Source of the DNA: Armatimonadota bacterium
Lineage (GTDB): Bacteria; Sysuimicrobiota; Sysuimicrobiia; Sysuimicrobiales; Humicultoraceae
NCBI GenBank assembly: GCA_031459855.1
Contig: JAVKHP010000001.1
Coordinates: 2,501,906-2,565,905 of the forward strand
Reading direction: 5' to 3'
Length of the DNA stretch: 64,000 nt
Shown here: positions 57,711-64,000 of the stretch, piece after piece
Layout: every line of letters starts with the position of its first letter
Numbering within the stretch: position 1 is the first letter of the stretch
Notes under the pieces: model-generated
What the model saw: the letters and a program-made list of their open reading frames with translations, nothing else
Told to the model about the DNA's origin: nothing
The model's database searches: none
Made by a program: the position numbers and the translations under genes

Positions 57711-58061
57711 ATGGGCACGCCTGTGGTGGTCGAGGTGCTGGCGCCCGGGCTGGGTGCGCCGGTCGTCCGGGGGCTGCCGCGCTGGGAGAACGGCAGCGGA
57801 TCTCCGCTGCCGTCCCGATCGCGAGCGTACGAGCTGTACCGGATGCTCGATACGCTGCGGCAGCGCTTCGACGCCCAGGTGGTGGTCCACGTGCTCGAGC
57901 CGTTCTCGGTGGCGTGGATGCTGCGGGTTCTCCGGTTTCGGCCTCGCGGCTACCCGGCGTTCATCGTGGGCGGACGCGCCGTGGTCGTCGGGTTGGACGA
58001 GGCGGCCCTGCTGCGCGCGGTCGGCAGTTGCCTTCGCGCACGGTGGGCATCGCGTCGGTGA
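57711..58061 (+). CDS. Small protein, possibly thioredoxin-fold-like, function unknown
   Basis: I do not recognise this 116-residue protein with certainty. Strand-helix alternation (VVVEVLAPGLG, RAYELYRMLDTLRQRF, AQVVVHVLEP) ends with GYPAFIVGGRAVVVGLDEAALLRAV, which resembles the cis-proline strand and final helix of thioredoxin-like proteins. There is no CxxC redox pair. ATG 57711 is preferred over an upstream in-frame ATG because the product then starts directly at the first strand. It is coupled to glpP by a GTGA overlap, so it may assist that regulator. Confidence 0.5.
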   Translation: MGTPVVVEVLAPGLGAPVVRGLPRWENGSGSPLPSRSRAYELYRMLDTLRQRFDAQVVVHVLEPFSVAWMLRVLRFRPRGYPAFIVGGRAVVVGLDEAALLRAVGSCLRARWASRR

Positions 58062-58687
58062 GCCCGCCCGGCGGACGGCCCGGTGAGGCCGAGCCCGCGG
58101 CCGTGGGGTGGCGGCGGATCGCGGCGGGCCTGCGGCGGTTTCCGGTGGTGCCAGCACTGCGCGGAATCGAGGATGCCCGTGAGGCCCTGCACCGTCCCGG
58201 GGCGGCGGTGCTGGTGTTCAAGGGGACCATCTTCACGCTGCGGGAGGTGCTGCAGCTGGCCGCGGGGCGACGGCCGGTACTGGTGCACCTCGACCTGCTG
58301 GAGGGGATCGGCAAGGACGAAGCCGGCGTGCAGCTGCTGGCCGAGCTGGGACTCCAGGGCATCGCCAGCACCCGCGCGCAGCTGGTGCGTCACGCGGTCC
58401 GTCACGGGCTGGTGGCGATCCAGCGGGTCTTCGCCGTGGATTCCGACGCGCTGGCGACCGGCCTGGCCTCGGCGCGCGACGCGGGCCCCCATGCCGTCGA
58501 AGTGCTCCCGGGCTTGATGGTGCCCTACGTCAGCGACCTGCTGGGCCGGGGGTTGGAGGTGCCGGTGCTGGGTGCCGGGCTGGTGCGCACGCCGGACCAC
58601 GTCCGGACCATTCTGGCCGCAGGCGCGGTGGGCGTCTCCAGCAGCACCCGGGCCCTGTGGGGGCTGGAAGCCCCCGACCTCCGGTAG
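58058..58687 (+). CDS. glpP: GlpP-type glycerol-3-phosphate-responsive antiterminator
   Basis: The 209-residue protein matches GlpP, an RNA-binding TIM-barrel regulator that, with glycerol-3-phosphate, prevents termination in leaders of glycerol genes. Markers are VVPALRGIEDA, AVLVFKGTIFTLREVL, VHLDLLEGIGKDEAG, VEVLPGLMVPYV and VLGAGLVRTPDHVRTIL. The GTG start overlaps the upstream small gene. A leader with a terminator follows directly, before a Ugp-like transporter, which is a plausible target of this regulator. Confidence 0.9.
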   Translation: MSPPGGRPGEAEPAAVGWRRIAAGLRRFPVVPALRGIEDAREALHRPGAAVLVFKGTIFTLREVLQLAAGRRPVLVHLDLLEGIGKDEAGVQLLAELGLQGIASTRAQLVRHAVRHGLVAIQRVFAVDSDALATGLASARDAGPHAVEVLPGLMVPYVSDLLGRGLEVPVLGAGLVRTPDHVRTILAAGAVGVSSSTRALWGLEAPDLR

Positions 58688-58768
58688 GTCCGCCCCGGTG
58701 CCTTGCATGCCCCATGAGGTCCGCGTGTCGCGCTGCGTGTTGCGCTGCAGGCCTGGCGCCCCGGGCCT

Positions 58769-58797
58769 TGCGCCCGCCGTGCCGCGGTGGAATAATT
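58769..58797 (+). promoter_or_regulatory. Promoter of the Ugp-like transporter leader
   Basis: TTGCGC (58769-58774) and AATAAT (58792-58797) are 17 bases apart, in an AT-rich island. Transcription from about 58804 gives a leader of about 70 bases ending at a terminator. The -35 type TTGCG matches the promoter at 6276-6304. Confidence 0.6.
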
Positions 58798-58833
58798 ACG
58801 ATGAGAACTGCATAGGTGCGGGCGAGTCTGGAG

Positions 58834-58874
58834 AAAACCCGCCGTGGGCCAGAGGGCTGGCCGGGCGGGTTTTT
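58834..58874 (+). terminator. Leader terminator upstream of the Ugp-like operon, with competing hairpin
   Basis: AAAACCCGCC (58834-58843) pairs with GGCGGGTTTT (58864-58873), with an inner GGCCAG/CTGGCC stem, and ends in TTTTT. GCGGG at 58818-58822 can instead pair with CCCGC at 58838-58842, which would break the terminator. This is a classical antiterminator arrangement, and a GlpP gene lies immediately upstream. Confidence 0.8.
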
Positions 58875-58935
58875 GTGCTGAGCGTGACCGCTTGCGCCGG
58901 CGAAGGTGCACGGCATGCAAAGGGAGGTGGAAGTC

Positions 58936-60243
58936 GTGAAAGGACCTCGAACATGGCTGCCGATGCTCAGCCTGCTGGTCTGTGTGGTCGTGGCAACCGG
59001 TGTCGTCGCGCTGGGCGCCCCGGCACCACGGCTCGTGCGCCTCACGTTCTACTACCCCGTGGGAGTGGCGGGGCCGCTGGCGCGCGTCATCGACGAGATG
59101 GTCGGGGAGTTCAACAAGCAGACGCCAGGCATCGAGGTCGTACCCGTCTACTCCGGCGACTACGACCCGACCATGCAAAAGGTGCAGACGGCGGTCATGG
59201 GGGGCAACCCGCCCGACATCGCGATCGTCGAGATCTCCGAGATGCCGACCCTGCTGGCCATGGATGCGCTGATCGAGCTGGATGGCTACGTGCGTGCCGA
59301 GGGGCGCTCGTGGCTGGCGGACTTCTTCCCGGCCTTCCTGCAGAACAGCTACTCCGATGGCAAGTTCTATGCCGTGCCGTTCCAGCGAAGCACGCCCGTT
59401 TTCTACTGGAACAAGGAGGCGTTCAAGGAGGTGGGGCTTGATCCCGATCGCCCGCCCACGACCTGGGATGAACTCGAGGACTACGCGAAGAAGCTCGTCA
59501 AACGCGACGCTGCCGGCAACATCCAGCGCTGGGGGGTGACGATCTCCGGAGGGTGGAACGACTGGCTGTTCGAGGCGTTCGTCCGCCAGAACGGCAGCGA
59601 GCTGCTGAACTACGAACGGCGCAGGCTGCGCTTCGACTCCCCTGAGGCGATCGAGGCGCTACGCTTCTGGGTCACTTTGACCAACGACCTCAAGGTGGCC
59701 CCGCCCCACAGCACCTGGGCGTCCACGCCTCCGGACTTCGTCGCCGGGCGGACGGCCATGCTGTACCATTCGACGGGCATTCTAACGTTCCTGAAGAACT
59801 CCGCGAAGTTCCCGTTCGGCGTGGCGTTCATGCCCCGGAAGAAGCAGTACGGCGCAGAGGTGGGCGGCGGCAACTTCTACGTGTTCAAGAAGATTCCCAA
59901 AGCCAACCAGGACGCCGCCTGGCAGTTCATCCGGTGGATGGTGACGCCCGAACGCGCCGCCCAGTGGTCCATGGCCTCGGGGTACATCGCGGTGCGGCGG
60001 TCCGCGTACGAAGTGCCCGCCATGCGCGAGTTCACCGACAAGAACCCCGAGTACCTCGTAGCGCGTGAGCAGCTGCAGTACGCAGCGGGCAAGATGATGG
60101 CACCCAACTTCCAGCGGCTGCGGGAGATCCTCAAGCGGGCCCTCGACGACGCCACGGGCGGGCGCGTCCCGCCGGATGCTGCGCTGCGCCAGGCGCAGCG
60201 CGAGGCCGAGCGCGTCCTGGGCGCGTGGTTGAGACCGCAGTAA
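58936..60243 (+). CDS. Ugp-like ABC transporter extracellular sugar-binding protein (family 1)
   Basis: The 435-residue binding protein has a Sec signal (WLPMLSLLVCVVVATGVVAL, ending near LGAPA). The cysteine lies inside the hydrophobic core and no proper lipobox follows. The mature domain is SBP_bac_1: ITFYYPVG-like start, NKQTPGIEVVPVYSGDYD, GNPPDIAIVEIS, VPFQRSTPVFYWNKEAF. The resemblance is to UgpB-like proteins. GTG 58936 is chosen because GGGAGGTGG lies six bases upstream; the earlier ATG at 58906 does not have this. Two permease genes follow. With GlpP next door glycerol-3-phosphate or a glycerophosphodiester is a likely ligand. Confidence 0.85.
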   Translation: MKGPRTWLPMLSLLVCVVVATGVVALGAPAPRLVRLTFYYPVGVAGPLARVIDEMVGEFNKQTPGIEVVPVYSGDYDPTMQKVQTAVMGGNPPDIAIVEISEMPTLLAMDALIELDGYVRAEGRSWLADFFPAFLQNSYSDGKFYAVPFQRSTPVFYWNKEAFKEVGLDPDRPPTTWDELEDYAKKLVKRDAAGNIQRWGVTISGGWNDWLFEAFVRQNGSELLNYERRRLRFDSPEAIEALRFWVTLTNDLKVAPPHSTWASTPPDFVAGRTAMLYHSTGILTFLKNSAKFPFGVAFMPRKKQYGAEVGGGNFYVFKKIPKANQDAAWQFIRWMVTPERAAQWSMASGYIAVRRSAYEVPAMREFTDKNPEYLVAREQLQYAAGKMMAPNFQRLREILKRALDDATGGRVPPDAALRQAQREAERVLGAWLRPQ

Positions 60244-61157
60244 CGTCGGGCGCCTCGGTGCCGCCTGGCGGTCGGCGTGCCGGGGTCTGGCGGGGGGAGC
60301 GGGCGCTTCTCTACCTGCTCCCCTCGCTGGTCTTCCTGGCGGTGTTCACCTACATCCCCATGCTGCGGGCGCTGGCGACCAGCGTGCTGGCGTGGAACGT
60401 GGCACACCCGCAGCCTGTCTTCGTCGGACTCCGCAACTACCAGCAACTGCTAACAGAACCGGTGTTCCGCTTGGTGGTGCGGAACACGTTCCTGTTCGCC
60501 GCCGTGGGGATCCCCGTGACCATCGGGCTGGGGCTGTTCCTGGCAGTGCTTTTGAACGAACGCTTGGGGGTCTTGCGGGCGGTGTACCGGGCGGCGGTGT
60601 TCTACCCCACGATGCTGCCCATGGCCGCGGCGGCCATGCTCTGGGTGTGGTTGCTGAATCCGGGCATCGGCCTGGTGAACTACTACCTGGGCAAACTCGG
60701 CGTGCCGCGCATCGAGTGGCTGTACGACATGAACTGGGCGCTCCCGGCCATCATGGTGACGTGGATCTGGAAGAACGTGGGCTACCTCACCATCCTGTAC
60801 CTGGCCGGGCTCCAGGCGATTCCGTCCGATCTGCTCGAAGCTGCCAGCGTGGAAGGTGCCGGCTTCTGGCAGCGGTTTCGGCACGTGACCTGGCCGCTGC
60901 TGGGGCCCACGACGGTGTTCGTCGTGGTGGTGTCGGTCATCAACTCCTTCCAGATCTTCGATGCGGTGCACATCATGACGCAAGGCGGGCCGGCAGATCG
61001 CACCAACGTGCTGGTGTACTACGTCTACCAGCAGGCCTTTCGGTTCTGGGATATCGGGGTGGCCAGTGCGCTCACCGTGTTGTTCGTGGGGTTCCTGCTG
61101 TTGCTGATCCTCGTTGCGGTCCGCCGCATGGAGCAGGCGGTGTTCTATGAGGTCTAG
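60225..61157 (+). CDS. Ugp/MalF-type ABC transporter permease (UgpA-like)
   Basis: The 310-residue permease has six helices after a cytoplasmic N-terminus. The EAA loop EAASVEGAGFWQRFRHVTWPLLGP lies around residues 205-228, here named by LEAASVEGAGFWQRF. It begins with ALLYLLPSLVFLAVFTYIPML. The GTG start at 60225 lies within the last codons of the binding-protein gene (19-base overlap). An ATPase of the UgpC/MsmK type is not encoded directly after the permeases; the one at 63279 belongs to another family and may or may not serve it. Confidence 0.9.
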   Translation: MVETAVTSGASVPPGGRRAGVWRGERALLYLLPSLVFLAVFTYIPMLRALATSVLAWNVAHPQPVFVGLRNYQQLLTEPVFRLVVRNTFLFAAVGIPVTIGLGLFLAVLLNERLGVLRAVYRAAVFYPTMLPMAAAAMLWVWLLNPGIGLVNYYLGKLGVPRIEWLYDMNWALPAIMVTWIWKNVGYLTILYLAGLQAIPSDLLEAASVEGAGFWQRFRHVTWPLLGPTTVFVVVVSVINSFQIFDAVHIMTQGGPADRTNVLVYYVYQQAFRFWDIGVASALTVLFVGFLLLLILVAVRRMEQAVFYEV

Positions 61158-62037
61158 TTTGGTGCCTGTGGCAGCATGGGCACGTCACGCCGCGGCGTCC
61201 CGCCGGATGGCATGGGTGCGGCGACAGGCGGCGGCCGCCGCGCTTCATGGCGTCCTGGCCAGCGCCGCGCTGGTGATGCTGGCGCCGTACCTGTGGGCCC
61301 TGTCGGCCTCCGTGAAGAGCCGTGCCGAGGTGTTTACCCCGGTGCCCCAGTGGTGGCCGTCAACGTGGCAGTGGACCAACTACCTCGACGTGTTCCGCTA
61401 TGCGCCGTTTGGCACGTACTTCCTCAACACGGTGGTCGTCGTCCTCGGGATCCTCGGCGTGCAGCTGGTGACCATCACGCTGGCGGCGTTTGCCTTCGCC
61501 CGCATGGAGTTCCGCTTTCGCGACGTGCTCTTCTACCTGTTCATCGTGCAGATGATGCTGCCCGTGCATGCCGTCATCGTGCCGAACTACCTGACCATGA
61601 AGAGCCTGGGGTTGCTCGACACCCGGCTGGCGATGATGCTGCCGTTCTGGGCCAGCGGGTACGGCACCTTCTTGTTGCGGCAGGCGTTCCGGCAGGTACC
61701 CCAGGAGCTCGAGGACGCGGCATTGATCGACGGATGCAGTGGGCTTCGCTTCCTCTGGAGCATCCTGCTGCCCCAGGTGCGGCCCACGCTGGTGGCGTTC
61801 TCGCTCATCAGCATCGTGACCCACTGGAACGACTTCCTGTGGCCGCTGATCGTCACCAACACCCCAAGCGTCCGGACGCTGACGATTGGCCTGGCGATGT
61901 TCGTGCAGCAAGAGAGTGGCGCCGACTGGACCCTGCTCATGGCGGCCACGGTGCTGGTGACGTTGCCCCTGCTGGTGGCGTTCGTGGTGTTCCAGCGGAA
62001 GTTCGTCGAGAGCTTCATGTACGCGGGGTTGCGGTGA
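61147..62037 (+). CDS. Ugp/MalG-type ABC transporter permease (UgpE-like)
   Basis: The 296-residue permease is the MalG-type partner. The EAA loop reads LEDAALIDGCSGLRFLWSI (about residues 195-213), and the segment SLISIVTHWNDFLWPLIV with the C-terminal KFVESFMYAGLR is typical. ATG 61147 overlaps the upstream permease stop region by 11 bases; an earlier in-frame start at 61114 would lie deep inside that gene. A 94-base gap then separates it from the next binding protein. Confidence 0.9.
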   Translation: MRSSLVPVAAWARHAAASRRMAWVRRQAAAAALHGVLASAALVMLAPYLWALSASVKSRAEVFTPVPQWWPSTWQWTNYLDVFRYAPFGTYFLNTVVVVLGILGVQLVTITLAAFAFARMEFRFRDVLFYLFIVQMMLPVHAVIVPNYLTMKSLGLLDTRLAMMLPFWASGYGTFLLRQAFRQVPQELEDAALIDGCSGLRFLWSILLPQVRPTLVAFSLISIVTHWNDFLWPLIVTNTPSVRTLTIGLAMFVQQESGADWTLLMAATVLVTLPLLVAFVVFQRKFVESFMYAGLR

Positions 62038-62131
62038 TCGTGTACCGAGGAAAATTCACGGACGACGGGGAAGTCAGACCCCGGGACCCTGTGGTACGCG
62101 CAGACTGCCGAGGAGAGGGGCTGAGACGACG

Positions 62132-63268
62132 ATGAGGCGGATCATGCGGACAGGTGCGCTGGCAGTGGCACTCGCGGCCGTGGTCCTGCCGGCCGCGTGG
62201 CTCGGCGCCCAGCCGGCCATCGAGGACCGGCTGGTGATCATCACGCCGGTGGCGCGGACCGTGGCCGACCCCACCGTGGCCGCGTTTCGCGAGTTCGCGC
62301 GGCGGCAGTTCAACGTCGACGTGCGGGTGACGGTGGTCTCCGCCGGCACCCCGGTGGCCTACGGCCGCATCCGCGAGTGGGGCGGCCGGCCCGAGGCCGA
62401 CATCTTCTGGGGCGGGGAGCCGGCCCTGTTCGACGACCTGGCCGAGCGGAAACTGCTGGCCCCCCTGGAGCTGCCCGAGGCCGTCTGGCGCGAGATCCCG
62501 GCGGCCATCGGCACCCCCAAGCAGGTGCTCCTGAAGGACCCGCGGGGGTTCTGGGTGGGATGCTGCCTGACGCCCTACGGGCTGGTCTACCACCCGCGGC
62601 TGCTGAAGCGGCTGGGGATGGACGCGATCCGCGACTGGGACGACCTGCTCGACTGCCGGCTGAAGGGCCAGGTGGCCCAGGCCACGCCCGACCGCTCCAG
62701 CTCCAACCACGCCTCCTACGAGGTCATCCTGCAGATGCACGGCTGGCAGAAGGGGTGGGAGTGGGCCCAGCGTCTGGGCGCCAACACCGGCATCTTCGTC
62801 GCCCGCAGCCGCGACGTGCCCACCGTGGTGGCCAAGGGCGAGTTCGCCGTGGGCTTCGCGGTGCCGGCCTACATGGCGTTCGAGGACGTGCTGGACGGCC
62901 ACGACCTGAAGTACGTGCACCCCACGGCGGCCTTCGTCACCCCCGAGCCGCTGGCCATCCTGGCCGGATCGCGCAACCCGCGGGCGGCCCGGGCCTTCAT
63001 CCAGTACGCGCTCAGCGACGAGGGGCAGCGGGTGATGATGGCCCGCGGCCAGTACGGCATCACCCCCAAGCACCGGATGGAAGGGCCGCCGGGCTCGCCG
63101 CTGGCGCGCATGGCCGAGTTTGCAGGCATCAAGTCGTTCTTCGACCGGCCCGTGCGCAACGTCTACGACGACAACGTGGCCCAGCAGCGCTACAGCCTGG
63201 TCAACGATACGTTCCGCAAGCTCATCGTGGAGCGGCACAACGAGCTGAAGCGCCTCTACTGCCCGTGA
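62132..63268 (+). CDS. Extracellular binding protein of the ferric-ion/2-aminoethylphosphonate type
   Basis: The 378-residue protein has a Sec signal peptide (about residues 6-27) ending in LGAQPA without a cysteine. An SBP_bac_6/11-type domain follows: RLVIITPVARTVADPTVAAF, EADIFWGGEPALFDDLAE, FWVGCCLTPYGLVYHP and VGFAVPAYMAF. Such proteins bind ferric ion, phosphonates, spermidine or similar ligands. The cysteine pair in GCCLTP is unusual and could form a disulfide or metal contact. A matching FbpC/PotA-type ATPase gene follows after ten bases. Confidence 0.85.
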   Translation: MRRIMRTGALAVALAAVVLPAAWLGAQPAIEDRLVIITPVARTVADPTVAAFREFARRQFNVDVRVTVVSAGTPVAYGRIREWGGRPEADIFWGGEPALFDDLAERKLLAPLELPEAVWREIPAAIGTPKQVLLKDPRGFWVGCCLTPYGLVYHPRLLKRLGMDAIRDWDDLLDCRLKGQVAQATPDRSSSNHASYEVILQMHGWQKGWEWAQRLGANTGIFVARSRDVPTVVAKGEFAVGFAVPAYMAFEDVLDGHDLKYVHPTAAFVTPEPLAILAGSRNPRAARAFIQYALSDEGQRVMMARGQYGITPKHRMEGPPGSPLARMAEFAGIKSFFDRPVRNVYDDNVAQQRYSLVNDTFRKLIVERHNELKRLYCP

Positions 63269-63278
63269 CGGGACGGCG

Positions 63279-64000
63279 ATGCAGGTCCGCCTGACCGACG
63301 TCGTCAAGCGGTTCGGCCCGGTCGAGGCCATGGCCGGGGTGTCGGTGACCATCACCGACGGCGAGTTCTTCACCCTGCTGGGGCCCTCGGGTTGCGGCAA
63401 GACCACGACGCTGCGAGTCATCGCGGGCTTCTACGACCCCGACGCGGGGACCGTGCACTTCGACGACACCCTCATGAACGGCGTCCCGCCCGCCGAGCGC
63501 GGGATCGGCATCGTCTTCCAGAACTACGCGCTGTGGCCGCACATGACCGTCTACGAGAACGTGGCCTACGGCCTGCGTCTACGGCGCGTACCCCCCGACG
63601 AGATCCGCCGCCGGGTCGAGGCGACGCTCGAGCAGGTGGGGCTGCAGGGCCTGGGCGACCGCACGCCGGGCCAGCTCTCCGGGGGCCAGCAGCAGCGCGT
63701 GGCCGTGGCGCGGGCGCTGGTGTTGAACCCCCGGGTGCTGCTGCTCGACGAGCCGCTCTCCAACCTCGACGCCAAGGTGCGCGCCCGGCTGCGCAGCGAG
63801 ATCCGCCGCCTGCAGCAGGAGCTGCGCATCACGACGATCTACGTCACCCACGACCAGGAAGAGGCCATGGTCCTCTCCGACCGCATCGCGGTCATGGACC
63901 GGGGCAGGATCCTCCAGATCGGGACGCCGGTGGACCTCTACGAGCGTCCGGCCAGCCTGTTCGTCGCCGACTTCATCGGGACCAACAACCTGGTCGCCGG
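63279..64000 (+). CDS. ABC transporter ATP-binding protein (FbpC/PotA type), 3' truncated
   Basis: The frame is open from ATG 63279 to the end of the window; 240 codons are present. It has Walker A GPSGCGKTT (about residues 35-43), Q-loop FQNYALWPHMTVYENVAYGL, signature LSGGQQQRVAVARAL, Walker B VLLLDEPLSNLDAK and switch His in THDQEEAM, the order of FbpC/PotA/PhnT ATPases. The C-terminal TOBE region is cut off. It should energise the permease presumably encoded beyond the window for the upstream binding protein. Confidence 0.93.
   Translation, partial: MQVRLTDVVKRFGPVEAMAGVSVTITDGEFFTLLGPSGCGKTTTLRVIAGFYDPDAGTVHFDDTLMNGVPPAERGIGIVFQNYALWPHMTVYENVAYGLRLRRVPPDEIRRRVEATLEQVGLQGLGDRTPGQLSGGQQQRVAVARALVLNPRVLLLDEPLSNLDAKVRARLRSEIRRLQQELRITTIYVTHDQEEAMVLSDRIAVMDRGRILQIGTPVDLYERPASLFVADFIGTNNLVA

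Noticed and set aside
58804-58874. A metabolite riboswitch before the Ugp-like genes
   Set aside because: The leader is about 70 bases with just one hairpin choice, and I find no conserved core of known riboswitch classes. A GlpP-type protein-dependent attenuator fits better.

Overview
The window is a very GC-rich (roughly 70% or more by eye), densely packed bacterial chromosome segment with about 60 genes. I see no phage genes, insertion sequences, CRISPR array or rRNA. The gene content suggests a free-living, possibly thermophilic bacterium of a deep Terrabacteria-type lineage. Pointers are a T-box riboswitch, a lysA / M50 protease / scpA / scpB / dacA / cmk / plsC block like those of Bacillota relatives, a pyruvoyl arginine decarboxylase with a Thermus-like polyamine set, and frequent GTG starts. 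All five solute-binding proteins have Sec signal peptides without a lipobox cysteine. Together with an RseB-like protein and an EnvC-like protein this hints at a periplasm. The phylum cannot be fixed from the sequence; a candidate phylum of uncultured thermophile-like bacteria is a guess.

Layout. 1-350: end of a fused HisI-HisE gene. 350-6300 (minus strand): nucleoside ABC transporter of the BMP/Nup type, hypoxanthine phosphoribosyltransferase and a small nuclease-like protein. 6400-8900: HEAT-repeat protein, CutA, SurE. 9000-14200: a cell-division hydrolase module (FtsE, FtsX, an EnvC-like M23 peptidase, a CtpA protease, a YibQ-like deacetylase). 14200-21040: glutamate dehydrogenase and a complete branched-chain amino-acid type ABC transporter. 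21100-24000 (minus): a PhoR/PhoB-like two-component system with a DUF2231 membrane protein. 24460-29540: KBL/BioF-type enzyme, molybdopterin genes moeA-moaC-mogA, and an ArnT-like glycosyltransferase. 29500-33320: a leucine-type T-box leader in which a complete tRNA-Ala gene sits inside a helix just before the antiterminator, followed by ilvE and leuS. 33460-36700: ComEA-like protein, an ECF sigma / anti-sigma / RseB trio, and a MazG-like protein. 36800-38960 (minus): polyamine operon pdaD-speE-speB. 39270-41430: VanZ-like protein and a secreted glycosidase-like protein that has lost both expected catalytic glutamates. 41600-50030: a second LIV-type transporter interleaved with an acyl-CoA ligase and next to a PaaK-like protein. 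50060-56650: lysA, M50 protease, scpA, scpB, dacA, a methyltransferase, cmk, plsC. 56600-58690: diacylglycerol-kinase-like protein, a small protein and a GlpP-type antiterminator. 58770-62040: an attenuated leader and a Ugp-like ABC transporter. 62130-64000: a ferric-ion/phosphonate-type binding protein and a truncated ABC ATPase.

Genes are tightly coupled. Ten junctions have a GTGA overlap and five an ATGA overlap between stop and start. Expression control is visible at several points: the T-box with its terminator, a terminator in the leader between glpP and the Ugp-like transporter, and long GC hairpins after both forward-strand LIV binding-protein genes. The most unusual signal is the tRNA-Ala gene nested inside the T-box leader of ilvE-leuS.
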